Origin: Flemingiibacterium sp045586505
Lineage (GTDB): Bacteria; Bacillota; Clostridia; Oscillospirales; CAG-272
Assembly: GCA_045586505.1 (NCBI GenBank)
Contig: JAZNAL010000020.1
Coordinates: 15,585-79,584, forward strand
DNA: 64,000 nucleotides
Reading direction: 5' to 3'
Position numbers and translations under genes: made by a program
The notes under the pieces: generated by a model
What the model was told of the DNA's origin: nothing
Database searches by the model: none
Seen by the model: the letters and a program-made list of their open reading frames with translations, nothing else
Part shown: positions 8,274 through 16,867 of the stretch, piece by piece
How positions within the stretch are numbered: the stretch's first letter is position 1
Layout: every line of letters begins with the position of its first letter

Positions 8274-10051
8274 ACCGCCTCGCCTCCTCTCTCCTCGTCA
8301 AGCTTCTGAAGCTCGACCATTTCACGGTAATCCGCACAGCGCTCATATAACTCGGTGTGAGTACCTACATCCGCAATGTGACCGTCATCGATAAAGATGA
8401 TCTTGTCCATCTGTTCGATGGTGGTAATGCGGTGAGCGATAAGTATGGTGGTCTTACCGTTTCTGATACGGCGCAGATTGTCGAGGATGATCTTTTCGGT
8501 CTTGACGTCCACCGCTGAAACGGAGTCGTCCAGTACAAGTATTGCCGCATCCTTCATAAGCGCGCGGGCAATGGAGATGCGCTGCTTCTGTCCGCCGGAA
8601 ACGGTTACACCGCGCTCGCCGAGTACAGTTTCGTATCCATCGGCAAAGCCCATGATGTTGTCATGCACATCTGCCATTTTTGCGGCATTTTCCACGCCGC
8701 TGTGATCTCCGCCGTCGGTAGCGAAGGAGATGTTGTTTTCAATGGTGTCGCTGAACAGGAAGTTGTCCTGCGGCACATACGCAGCGTATTTTCTGACCGT
8801 AGCGATTGGGATGGAGTTGATGTCGCGTCCGTCGAGGTAAATGCTGCCGTCGGCAACATTATATGTGCGCAGAAGCAGATCCACAACCGTGGTCTTGCCC
8901 GAGCCTGTCTTGCCGATGATGCCCACATTTTCGCCTGCGTTTATCTTGAAGGATACATCCGTCAGCACATCGAAATCTCCGCTGGGATATCGGAAGGATA
9001 GATTACGAAATTCAATATCGCCGTGCAGGGGATCGCCCTCGGAAACGCCATCGCGGTCGATCACATCGGGCTTTGCGTCAAGTAGCTCGCCAATGCGCTT
9101 GAGTGATGCCTGACCGCGGGAGGTCATGCCGATAAGTTCTGAGATCGCCATGATCGGCCATACAATGGTGGTAAAGTAGCCGATAAACTCCACAAGCTGT
9201 CCCGCGTTGAATACATCGGTGTATACAAGATAACCGCCGTAGCCGAGAATTACGCAGATGACCGATTCCACGAACAGCGTGACACTGATATTAAGCAGTG
9301 TGGAAGCTTTGGTGTATGCGACATTGGCGTTCTCGTTCTTCTTGTTGAGGTGGCGGAAGGCGAGAAGCTCCAAAAACTCCTTGACGAATGCTTTTATGAC
9401 GGAAATGCCTGAAAAGCTCTCCTGGGAGAAGTCGGAGAGGGAGGAAAACGCCGCCTGACGGGTCTCCCATTTGTCCATCATGTATTTACCGACGATGGTG
9501 CCCACGATCAGCAGAAGCACCATAGGGATGAGGGCAAACAGCGTCAGAAACAGATTCATCTGCGCCATTTTGAAAATCGCCATAACGCCGAGGAACAGCG
9601 CGTCTGCAAGCATGAGTATACCGGAGCCGAAGCAGTCCTGTACCGTTTCAAGATCGTTTGTAAACAGCGACATCATGTTGCCGACCTTATTAACATGATA
9701 ATACTGCTGGGACAGATCCTTACAGCGGTCAAACATTTTGCCGCGCAGATCGGTCTCTACCTTGATGCCTGCGCCGAAGAAGCAGATACGCCACAAAAAG
9801 CGTCCTATGACCATTGCTAAAATGATGCCGAGCAGCGGCAGGCAGATGCGGTCAAGCAGAAAGTCCATGTCAAACGTCATCATAACGCCGTCAAGGCTTA
9901 CCACCCCGTTGTTTAAGCCGTTTACGACCATTCTGTAAAGTTCGGGGATGATAAGTTGGAAATAGTCGACCCAGATAAGCGCGAGAATACCGAGTATCAG
10001 TAAGTGGGCGTACTTTAAATAGTATCGGTTAATATGCTTTCCGAATATCAA
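8270..10051 (-). CDS. ABC exporter, half-transporter with degenerate ATPase site
   Basis: The product is a 593-residue half-transporter with six membrane helices (about 15-310) and an ATPase domain: Walker A GKTGSGKT near 380-387, signature SGGQ near 485-488 and Walker B ILVLDD near 504-509. The second D replaces the catalytic Glu, the hallmark of the degenerate site in heterodimeric exporters. The reading frame is open to 10147, but a good promoter at 10119-10147 lies inside that extension, so the start must be downstream. I chose TTG at 10051 because GGAG stands 8 bases ahead; GTG at 10060 is possible but overlaps the ribosome binding site. Confidence 0.9.
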   Translation of the reverse strand: MIFGKHINRYYLKYAHLLILGILALIWVDYFQLIIPELYRMVVNGLNNGVVSLDGVMMTFDMDFLLDRICLPLLGIILAMVIGRFLWRICFFGAGIKVETDLRGKMFDRCKDLSQQYYHVNKVGNMMSLFTNDLETVQDCFGSGILMLADALFLGVMAIFKMAQMNLFLTLFALIPMVLLLIVGTIVGKYMMDKWETRQAAFSSLSDFSQESFSGISVIKAFVKEFLELLAFRHLNKKNENANVAYTKASTLLNISVTLFVESVICVILGYGGYLVYTDVFNAGQLVEFIGYFTTIVWPIMAISELIGMTSRGQASLKRIGELLDAKPDVIDRDGVSEGDPLHGDIEFRNLSFRYPSGDFDVLTDVSFKINAGENVGIIGKTGSGKTTVVDLLLRTYNVADGSIYLDGRDINSIPIATVRKYAAYVPQDNFLFSDTIENNISFATDGGDHSGVENAAKMADVHDNIMGFADGYETVLGERGVTVSGGQKQRISIARALMKDAAILVLDDSVSAVDVKTEKIILDNLRRIRNGKTTILIAHRITTIEQMDKIIFIDDGHIADVGTHTELYERCADYREMVELQKLDEERGGEAV

Positions 10052-10118
10052 ATGACGCACTCCCTTCGTAGTTTTTGTATTTAATGTTGTTTTCAGAATT
10101 ATTTGTGCACGTCTTATC

Positions 10119-10147
10119 AGTATAGCATACTTTGGCATTAAAATCAA
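10119..10147 (-). promoter_or_regulatory. Sigma-A promoter of the ABC exporter operon
   Basis: Read on the minus strand, TTGATT (10142-10147) and TATACT (10119-10124) are spaced by 17 bases. Transcription would start near 10112, about 60 bases before the chosen TTG start. This sets the upper limit for the start of the first transporter gene. Confidence 0.8.
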
Positions 10148-10321
10148 GAGGAAAACGAAAAATATACCATCCTACGAAAATTTGAGTGGCAAATGGATGT
10201 CGCGTGAGCCTGTTTTACAAAAATTGAGTGTCGGAATCTTCAAACAATAAGATCGGCGGCTGTCCGTTACGGGGCAGCTCGTTTTTGTTTTTTCAATAAT
10301 GCCGAAATTTCAAAAAAAGTC

Positions 10322-10350
10322 TGTACAAGCGCGGGAAAATGTGGTATACT
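10322..10350 (+). promoter_or_regulatory. Promoter of the DUF951 gene (extended -10)
   Basis: TGTACA at 10322-10327 and TATACT at 10345-10350 are 17 bases apart, and TGG directly before the -10 gives an extended -10. Start of transcription is expected near 10357. The divergent interval 10061-10383 holds this promoter and the ABC operon promoter and nothing else I can identify. Confidence 0.75.
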
Positions 10351-10383
10351 AATATTTGTAACAATATCACGGAGGTGTTTTCC

Positions 10384-10596
10384 ATGCAGTCGATACCGCG
10401 CATTTTGGTGGGGGATATACTTGAGATGAAAAAACCGCATCCTTGCGCAAAGGGGAGCGTACGTTTTCGCGTCTTGCGCGTGGGAAGCGATATCCGTATC
10501 GTATGTGAGACCTGCGGGCGGGATCTTACCCTGCCACGAATCAAGCTCGAAAAGAACATCCGCCGTATAATACACGAGGGCAACTCTGCGGAGTGA
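10384..10596 (+). CDS. DUF951 family protein (small, cysteine-containing)
   Basis: The product is 70 residues long. It shows the DUF951 pattern: GDILEMKKPHPC, then a VLRVGSDIRIVCETCGRDLTLPR core with three Cys residues that could hold metal. DUF951 proteins are widespread in Firmicutes, usually small and of unknown role. The ATG at 10384 is preceded by GGAGGT with 8-base spacing; the longer open frame from 10339 lies at the promoter and is not used. Confidence 0.85.
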   Translation: MQSIPRILVGDILEMKKPHPCAKGSVRFRVLRVGSDIRIVCETCGRDLTLPRIKLEKNIRRIIHEGNSAE

Positions 10597-10667
10597 TCCG
10601 TGTAAGGTTTTGCTGCATAAACCAACCCCGGATTACCGCGGGACACAGAGTATTGCGTAGAAAGGAA

Positions 10668-10686
10668 GCTTTTGCTTCGCAAAAGC
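10668..10686 (+). other. Hairpin between ribosome binding site and yfhO start
   Basis: GCTTTTGC (10668-10675) and GCAAAAGC (10679-10686) form a perfect 8-bp stem with a 3-base loop. It directly follows the only Shine-Dalgarno-like stretch (AAAGGAA, 10661-10667) and precedes the ATG at 10701, which otherwise has no ribosome binding site at normal spacing. Confidence 0.55.
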
Positions 10687-10700
10687 CATGGTCATAGTTT

Positions 10701-13430
10701 ATGGATGAAAATATGCTGAATGCCGGAGGTACCGTCGATACACCGGCTGCTGCACCGAGATCTCGGCTTCGCCGCTTCACATCACAGTTTGACGGTATGC
10801 ACCATATGTGGCTGGCGTTTCTGCTGCCCGTGGCCATAATGGCGCTTATTTACATTGCAATGGAGGTTTGGCCCTTTGGCGAGAACTCCGTGCTGGTGCT
10901 CGACCTTAACGGTCAGTATGTCTACTATTTTGAGGCGATGCGCGATATCTTCCGCGGCGAGCAGGGAATACTCTACTCCTTTGAGCGTGCGCTGGGAGGC
11001 GAATTCCTGGGTATCGTAGCCTATTATCTGGCAAGCCCATTTACGGTAATAACTGCCCTTTTCCCCGAGGGAATGATAACCGAATCGCTTTTTACCATTC
11101 TGCTTCTCAAATGCGGTCTGTCGGGCCTTAATATGTGTGTGTATCTGCATAAGTCCCACCCGACAACACCGGTAAACGAGATCATCTTCTCGGTTATTTA
11201 CTCGCTGACCTCTTATGCCGTGGTCATGCAGCACAATACTATGTGGATCGACTGTCTTTTGTTCTTCCCGCTTATTATGCTTGGCATTGAGTCGCTGATA
11301 AAATACGGCAAGTACAAGCTGTATGTATTGACGCTTGCAGTGGCGGTTTTTTCAAACTATTACATCGGCTATATGGTCTGCTTCGGAGTGGCGGCGTATT
11401 TCTTCTTCTACTATTTTATGTCAACTCCCGCAGAGCGTAATCCCATTGATGAGAGAGGGCATTTCTTAAAGAGCCTCGGCAGAATAGTGCTGTTTTCAGC
11501 TATCGCTATAGGCATGGCGACGCTTATCATACTGCCCGCCTACTACTCGCTTACATTCGGCAAGACCACCTTCTCGGAGCCGAAGTACATTTTCGAGCAG
11601 AAGTTCGACTTTCTTGACCTTGTTTCGAAAATGTTCCCCGCATCCTATGATACCGTCCGTCCCGAGGGCTTGCCGTTTGTATTCTCGGGTACGCTGACGC
11701 TCATAATGCTTCCGGTCTTCTTCCTTATGAAGGAAATAACCCCGAAAAAAAAGATCGCCTACGGCGCTATGATGGCGTTTTTCATCTTCAGCTTCAATTC
11801 CAGCACAATTGACCTTGTATGGCATGGTTTCCAGCGTCCCAACTGGCTTAATTACCGCTACAGCTTCATGTTCTGCTTTATCATCATCGTGGCGGCGTAT
11901 CTGGCGTTTGAGCACATTACATCGCTGGATATACGCACGGTGCTCTATGTGGGCGTGGGACTTGGGCTGACGCTTCTGATACTGCAGAAGCTGGAATACG
12001 AGAATCTCGATGACCTTATGGGCATCTGGTTCGGCATTGCCTGCATCGCTATATATATGATTCTGCTTTCGGGCTGTAATAAGCAATGGCTTGAGGGCTC
12101 GATTACGTCTATACTGTGCGTATTTGTACTTCTTGAGCTGTTCTGCAACGGACTTGCGGAGGTGGTGTCGCTGGACAGCGATGTATACTACAGCTCCCGC
12201 GTGTCGTATCGCACCTTCATTGATAAATGGACGCCCGCCGCGGACTGGGTAAGTGAGTTTGACACCACCTTCTACCGCGCGGAAAAGACAGCTCACCGCA
12301 AGACCAATGACAATTTTACGCTGAACATCCGCGGACTTTCCAACTCCACCTCCACGCTGAACGCAAAGCAGATTGAGTTCCTGCAGGATATGGGCTATGC
12401 TTCAAAATCCCATTGGTCAAAATACCTCGGCGGAACTCCTGTTTCCGACAGCTTGCTCGGCGTTAAATATCTGCTTGCCAACGATACCGATGAGCTGAAT
12501 CCGCTGTGGGGCGAGGCGATATGGACGGATGAAGAGAATCTCACGGCGGTTTATAAGAATGAATATGCGCTTCCGCTGGGATATATGGTGTCATCGGGTG
12601 TTTCTGAGGTGGAGTTTGATAGGTACGACTCCCCCTTTGAGCGCATGAACGAGCTTGTGACCAAGATGCTGGGTGAGGAGGAGACCGTAGAGCTGTTCAA
12701 GCCCTATCAAAACCTTACGCCTACCACCGACAATCTTGATGTTGCTTATGTTACGGGGCACCGTAAGTATGAAAAGCTCAAAACCGGATACGAGGGCAAG
12801 CTGACATATGAGTTCACTCCCGTCAACGATTACGAGCTGTTTGTATACTTCCCCAGTGACTACACGCGTGACGCCAAGCTCAAATTAAACGGCAGCGATG
12901 TGTCGGAATATTTCACCAAAGAGACACACCGTATCGTATCACTGGGCAGGCAGGTTCCGGAAGAGCCCATAGTTGTCACCCTGACGCTCAGCGCGAATGA
13001 AATCTATATCGGTACAGGCAGCGACTACTTCTTCTATCTCGATGAGGAGCTATTTTGCGAGATCATGCCTCGCCTTCAGGAGCACGGCTATGTTATCGAC
13101 AGCTATACCGACAGCAGCTTCACGGGTACGGTGACCGTTCCCAAGGACAGAACCACACTCCTTCTGACTATCCCCTATGACGAGGGCTGGAAGGTATACG
13201 TGGACGATGAGCCTTGCGAGACCGCGCCGATTTTAGAGGCGCTGACAGCCATCACACTTGATGAGGGCGAGCATACAGTCGAGCTTCGCTACCGTCCGGA
13301 TTGCGTATTCTACGGCATCATTATTTCCGTGGCTTCGCATATCGTACTTGTGGCGATAATTGCAGGTGAGCAGATAATGCGCCGCAGACGTCGTAATGCG
13401 AAACCTGCCGTGACGGTCAGTGAAGTGTAA
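10701..13430 (+). CDS. YfhO family polytopic membrane protein
   Basis: The product is a 909-residue integral membrane protein of the YfhO family (COG4485), related to GT-C type glycosyltransferases. In Bacillus, YfhO transfers sugars to lipoteichoic acid. It starts with a short cytoplasmic tail, then about a dozen helices between residues 35 and 480, a long extracytoplasmic part (about 490-870) and a last helix near 880. Family marks include LDLNGQYVYYFEAMRDIF with acidic residues in the first loop, GGEFLG, and a late YDEGWKVYVDDE segment. Whether it modifies teichoic acid or another polymer here is inference. A strong terminator follows 20 bases after the stop. Confidence 0.88.
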   Translation: MDENMLNAGGTVDTPAAAPRSRLRRFTSQFDGMHHMWLAFLLPVAIMALIYIAMEVWPFGENSVLVLDLNGQYVYYFEAMRDIFRGEQGILYSFERALGGEFLGIVAYYLASPFTVITALFPEGMITESLFTILLLKCGLSGLNMCVYLHKSHPTTPVNEIIFSVIYSLTSYAVVMQHNTMWIDCLLFFPLIMLGIESLIKYGKYKLYVLTLAVAVFSNYYIGYMVCFGVAAYFFFYYFMSTPAERNPIDERGHFLKSLGRIVLFSAIAIGMATLIILPAYYSLTFGKTTFSEPKYIFEQKFDFLDLVSKMFPASYDTVRPEGLPFVFSGTLTLIMLPVFFLMKEITPKKKIAYGAMMAFFIFSFNSSTIDLVWHGFQRPNWLNYRYSFMFCFIIIVAAYLAFEHITSLDIRTVLYVGVGLGLTLLILQKLEYENLDDLMGIWFGIACIAIYMILLSGCNKQWLEGSITSILCVFVLLELFCNGLAEVVSLDSDVYYSSRVSYRTFIDKWTPAADWVSEFDTTFYRAEKTAHRKTNDNFTLNIRGLSNSTSTLNAKQIEFLQDMGYASKSHWSKYLGGTPVSDSLLGVKYLLANDTDELNPLWGEAIWTDEENLTAVYKNEYALPLGYMVSSGVSEVEFDRYDSPFERMNELVTKMLGEEETVELFKPYQNLTPTTDNLDVAYVTGHRKYEKLKTGYEGKLTYEFTPVNDYELFVYFPSDYTRDAKLKLNGSDVSEYFTKETHRIVSLGRQVPEEPIVVTLTLSANEIYIGTGSDYFFYLDEELFCEIMPRLQEHGYVIDSYTDSSFTGTVTVPKDRTTLLLTIPYDEGWKVYVDDEPCETAPILEALTAITLDEGEHTVELRYRPDCVFYGIIISVASHIVLVAIIAGEQIMRRRRRNAKPAVTVSEV

Positions 13431-13451
13431 AAGTTGCATACAGACGAGAAC

Positions 13452-13484
13452 ATCCCCACAATGAGCATCATTGTGGGGATATTT
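13452..13484 (+). terminator. Intrinsic terminator after yfhO
   Basis: ATCCCCACAATGA (13452-13464) pairs perfectly with TCATTGTGGGGAT (13468-13480) and is followed by ATTTGTT. It closes the YfhO transcript. Confidence 0.85.
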
Positions 13485-13589
13485 GTTATGCGATTTTTCG
13501 CCATGTATTTTGCCTTGATTATTCGGAAGAGCTGAGAATATACCTTACATCCACATATTAGTCGGAAGGAAATAACAATCTAAATAAAA

Positions 13590-13622
13590 TTAAAAGGGAA
13601 GATGCGTGCATCTTCCCTTTTA
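13590..13622 (-). terminator. Intrinsic terminator after rpsU
   Basis: A near-perfect stem with arms around 13591-13604 and 13609-13622 (AAAAGGGAAGATG and its complement) ends 24 bases below the rpsU stop. On the minus strand a T-rich tail (ATTTTATTTAG) follows. Confidence 0.85.
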
Positions 13623-13645
13623 ACTCATTAGTTAACTTGCGGTAA

Positions 13646-13822
13646 TTATTTGGACTTGCGCTTTCTAGCCGCTTCAGACTTCTTCTTGCGCTTTACGCTG
13701 GGCTTTTCGTAATGTTCTCTCTTACGAAGCTCGGAAAGAACTCCGGATCTTGCGCACTGTCTCTTAAATCTGCGAAGAGCGCTGTCGAGCGATTCATTCT
13801 CTTTTACTCTGACTTCTGCCAT
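13646..13822 (-). CDS. rpsU: 30S ribosomal protein S21
   Basis: S21 is a small basic protein of the 30S subunit that acts in translation initiation. The 58 residues begin MAEVRVKENESLDSALRRFK, which is the S21 signature, and end in a Lys/Arg-rich helix (RKKKSEAARKRKSK). The ATG at 13822 follows a GGAGGGAGGG ribosome binding site by 8 bases. It has its own consensus promoter and terminator, so it is a separate single-gene unit below leuS. Confidence 0.97.
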   Translation of the reverse strand: MAEVRVKENESLDSALRRFKRQCARSGVLSELRKREHYEKPSVKRKKKSEAARKRKSK

Positions 13823-13916
13823 TCTAAATTCCCTCCCTCCGCAAGTGAAGCAGGAAACCGACCGTAATGCCGTGTTTCCCGAGATAAACAGTGTAGTGTT
13901 TTTTTATCTCCAAATA

Positions 13917-13945
13917 ATTATACTATAAAAAGCCGCCGATGTCAA
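13917..13945 (-). promoter_or_regulatory. Perfect sigma-A promoter of rpsU
   Basis: On the minus strand TTGACA (13940-13945), a 17-base spacer and TATAAT (13917-13922) match the consensus exactly. Transcription would start near 13910, giving a leader of about 90 bases before rpsU. Confidence 0.92.
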
Positions 13946-13951
13946 GTGTTT

Positions 13952-13990
13952 ATATGAAATTTGAGAAAAATATTTTCTCAAATTTCATAT
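13952..13990 (-). terminator. AT-rich 18-bp perfect inverted repeat after leuS
   Basis: Bases 13952-13969 and 13973-13990 are perfect complements around a 3-base loop. The repeat starts 12 bases after the leuS stop and borders the rpsU -35 box. It has almost no GC and no T-run, so it may be a transcript-end stabiliser or weak terminator. Confidence 0.6.
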
Positions 13991-14002
13991 TTCACGCAGT
14001 GA

Positions 14003-16405
14003 TTATCGAACAACAATATTAACGATCTTGCCGGGAACGCTGATCTCCTTCACAATGGTCTTGCCCTCAAGGAACTGCTTCATGCGCTCATCAGCCTTAA
14101 CAAGCGTAATTGCGTCCTCCTTGGAGGTGCCTTGGGGGATCTCCTTGGTGAATTTCAGCTTGCCGCTTACCTGTACCGCAATTTCGACGGTAGCGTCAAC
14201 GGTCTTTGCTTCATCCCATACTGGCCATTCGGTGACTGCACACAATCCCTTGCCGCCGATGGTCTCCCAGATCTCCTCGGAAAGGTGAGGAGCGAAGGGG
14301 TTGAGCAGGCGTACGAACACGCCGAGCTCGTCCTTTGTGAGCGAGCCGCAGTCGTAGATCTCGTTGATAAGGCTCATGAGAGTTGCGATAGCGGTGTTGA
14401 ACTTCATATCCTCGATATCGAGAGATACCTTCTTGATCGCCTTATGGAAGGCGCCCTCCAGCTTCGCGGTGGCGCCCTCACCCTTAGCCATATCGCAGAG
14501 ACCTGCAACACGGTCGAGGAAACGCTTGCATCCGCGAACGGAGTCGTCGCTCCAGGGTGTTGCGGAAGCGTAGTCACCCATGAAGAGTACGTATACACGC
14601 AGAACATCTGCGCCGAACTTGTCAACAACATCGTTGGGGTCTACTACGTTGCCCTTGGACTTCGACATCTTGTCGCCGTCCGGGCCGAGGATGAGACCCT
14701 GAGCAGTACGCTTTGCGTAGGGCTCGTCTACCGGTACTGCGCCTATATCGTAGAGGAAGCGGTGCCAGAAGCGGGAGTAGATAAGGTGGCGGGTAACGTG
14801 CTCCATACCGCCGTTGTACCAGTCAACGGGCATCCAGTAGTCCAGCGCTTCCTTAGAGGCAAATTCCTTGTCATTGTGCGGATCGCAGTAACGGAGGAAG
14901 TACCAGGAGGAGCCTGCCCACTGAGGCATGGTATCAGTCTCGCGCTTAGCCGCACCGCCGCACTTGGGGCAGGTGCAGTTTACGAAGGAATCGATCTTGG
15001 CAAGAGGTGATTCACCGCCCTCACCGGGAGCGAAGTTTTCAACATTCGGAAGCTTTAAGGGAAGCTCCTCATAGGGAACACCCACCATACCGCAGTGCGG
15101 GCAATGGATGATCGGAATGGGCTCACCCCAGTAACGCTGACGGTTGAATGCCCAGTCTTTCATCTTGTACTGGATACCCTTCTCGCCGACACCCTTCTCG
15201 CCGAGATATTTAAGCATGGTCTCGATGGCTTCCTTCTTGGTTTTGATACCGTTAAGGAACTCGGAGTTGACCATTTCACCGTCGCCGGTGTAGGCTTCCC
15301 TTTCAATGTCGCCGCCCTTGATTACTTCGATTATGTCGATACCGAACTTCTTTGCGAAGTCATAGTCGCGCTCATCGTGTGCGGGAACTGCCATGATAGC
15401 GCCTGTGCCGTAGCCCATCATTACGTAGTCGGAAATGTAGATCGGGATCTCCTTGCCGTTTGCGGGATTGATGGCAGTAAGTCCGTCGATGCAGACACCG
15501 GTCTTGTCCTTGACAAGCTGTGTGCGCTCGAACTCGGTCTTCTTTGCGCATTCTTCCTTGTAAGCGTCAAGCGCTGCTATGTTCTTGATCTGATCGCGGT
15601 ACTTTTCGATAATAGGATGCTCGGGAGCGATTACCATGAAGGTAACGCCGAACATTGTGTCGCATCTTGTGGTGTAGATGCGCAGATGATCGTCGGTGCC
15701 TGCCAATTTGAAGTTTGCAAACGCACCCTCGGAGCGTCCGATCCAGTTTTCCTGCTGGAGCTTGACGTTGGGCAGGTAGTCTACCTTTTCAAGACCCTGA
15801 AGCAGCTTGTCGGCATACTCGGTTATGCGCAGATACCACACGTCCTTGGACTTCTGCACAACGTCGCTGTGGCAAATGTCGCACTTGCCGCCCTGGGAGT
15901 CTTCGTTGGAGAGCACGCACTTGCAGTGCGGGCAGTAGTTTACAAGAGTGGTTGCACGGAATACGAGTCCCGCGTCGAACATCTTTCTGAATATCCACTG
16001 AGTCCACTTGTAGTAGTCCTCCTCGGTGGTGTCGATGACACGGCTCCAGTCGAAGGAGAAGCCCACGCGCTTTAACTGAGAGGTGAACTTTTCGATGTTC
16101 ATATCCGTAACCTTACGGGGATGGATGCCGGTCTTGATGGCATAGTTTTCGGTGGGCAGACCGTAAGCGTCAAAGCCCATAGGGAACAGCACGTTGTAGC
16201 CCTGCATACGTCTCTTGCGGGAGACAACCTCAAGTCCGGAATATGCCTTGATGTGACCTACGTGCATACCTGCGCCGCTGGGATAGGGGAACTCAACAAG
16301 TCCGTAGAATTTGGGCTTGGAATGATCCTCAACTGCCTTGAACACACCCTCGGTGTCCCATTTGTCCTGCCATTTCTTTTCAATGGCACTGAAATCGTAT
16401 TTCAT
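14003..16405 (-). CDS. leuS: Leucyl-tRNA synthetase
   Basis: This class I synthetase charges tRNA-Leu. Its 800 residues are the usual bacterial length. The HIGH motif appears as HVGH near 48-51 after the PYPSGAGM stretch; zinc-domain Cys pairs (CPHC...CDIC) lie near 160-180; the editing (CP1) domain covers about 225-415; KMSKS is near 578-582, followed by an anticodon-binding domain. AGAGGA precedes the ATG. It is the last gene of the long minus-strand cluster, 28 bases after rsfS. Confidence 0.97.
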   Translation of the reverse strand: MKYDFSAIEKKWQDKWDTEGVFKAVEDHSKPKFYGLVEFPYPSGAGMHVGHIKAYSGLEVVSRKRRMQGYNVLFPMGFDAYGLPTENYAIKTGIHPRKVTDMNIEKFTSQLKRVGFSFDWSRVIDTTEEDYYKWTQWIFRKMFDAGLVFRATTLVNYCPHCKCVLSNEDSQGGKCDICHSDVVQKSKDVWYLRITEYADKLLQGLEKVDYLPNVKLQQENWIGRSEGAFANFKLAGTDDHLRIYTTRCDTMFGVTFMVIAPEHPIIEKYRDQIKNIAALDAYKEECAKKTEFERTQLVKDKTGVCIDGLTAINPANGKEIPIYISDYVMMGYGTGAIMAVPAHDERDYDFAKKFGIDIIEVIKGGDIEREAYTGDGEMVNSEFLNGIKTKKEAIETMLKYLGEKGVGEKGIQYKMKDWAFNRQRYWGEPIPIIHCPHCGMVGVPYEELPLKLPNVENFAPGEGGESPLAKIDSFVNCTCPKCGGAAKRETDTMPQWAGSSWYFLRYCDPHNDKEFASKEALDYWMPVDWYNGGMEHVTRHLIYSRFWHRFLYDIGAVPVDEPYAKRTAQGLILGPDGDKMSKSKGNVVDPNDVVDKFGADVLRVYVLFMGDYASATPWSDDSVRGCKRFLDRVAGLCDMAKGEGATAKLEGAFHKAIKKVSLDIEDMKFNTAIATLMSLINEIYDCGSLTKDELGVFVRLLNPFAPHLSEEIWETIGGKGLCAVTEWPVWDEAKTVDATVEIAVQVSGKLKFTKEIPQGTSKEDAITLVKADERMKQFLEGKTIVKEISVPGKIVNIVVR

Positions 16406-16433
16406 AATAATTCCTCTTATATAAATAAAATTT

Positions 16434-16844
16434 TTACTGTACCAGAATGTCCTTTATATCCACAGACTCGGCGTCGCTCCACAGCTTTTCCAGCTTATAG
16501 AAGTCGCGACTGTCGCGGTTCATTATGTGAACCATAACACAGCCGAAGTCGATAGCAATCCACTCGCCCTCGGTGTATCCGTCCACATGATGCGGAGCGA
16601 CACCGCACAGTCCGAGCTTGTACTCTGCTTCACCCGCGAGAGCCTTGATATTTGTGTTGGAGGTACCGCCGCATATAACGAAATAGTCGGCGATAATGGT
16701 ATGATCCGCTACGCGCAGGAGCTTTATGTCTCTGCCCTTTTTCATGTCGAGCACATGGACGAGAGTCTTTGCGATCTCAAGGGGCTCTGCGTTTGTGAGA
16801 TCCGGATGGTTTTCGGGAGTGATCATATCAAAATTGTTTTCCAT
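16434..16844 (-). CDS. rsfS: Ribosomal silencing factor RsfS
   Basis: RsfS binds L14 of the 50S subunit and blocks subunit joining when nutrients are short. The 136 residues carry the family core: ADYFVICGGTS near 52-62, DGYTEGEWIAIDFGCVMVHIM near 88-108 and a C-terminal YKLEKLW. The N-terminus is about 20 residues longer than many homologues. It lies in the usual nadD-yqeK-rsfS neighbourhood, but an LCP gene is inserted between yqeK and rsfS. Confidence 0.94.
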   Translation of the reverse strand: MENNFDMITPENHPDLTNAEPLEIAKTLVHVLDMKKGRDIKLLRVADHTIIADYFVICGGTSNTNIKALAGEAEYKLGLCGVAPHHVDGYTEGEWIAIDFGCVMVHIMNRDSRDFYKLEKLWSDAESVDIKDILVQ

Positions 16845-16867
16845 ATATTTTCCTTTCGATGGGGGTA

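Noticed and set aside
14132..16075. Two long plus-strand open frames (292 and 326 codons) opposite leuS
   Set aside because: Both are shadows of leuS, with no start signal and no recognisable domain.
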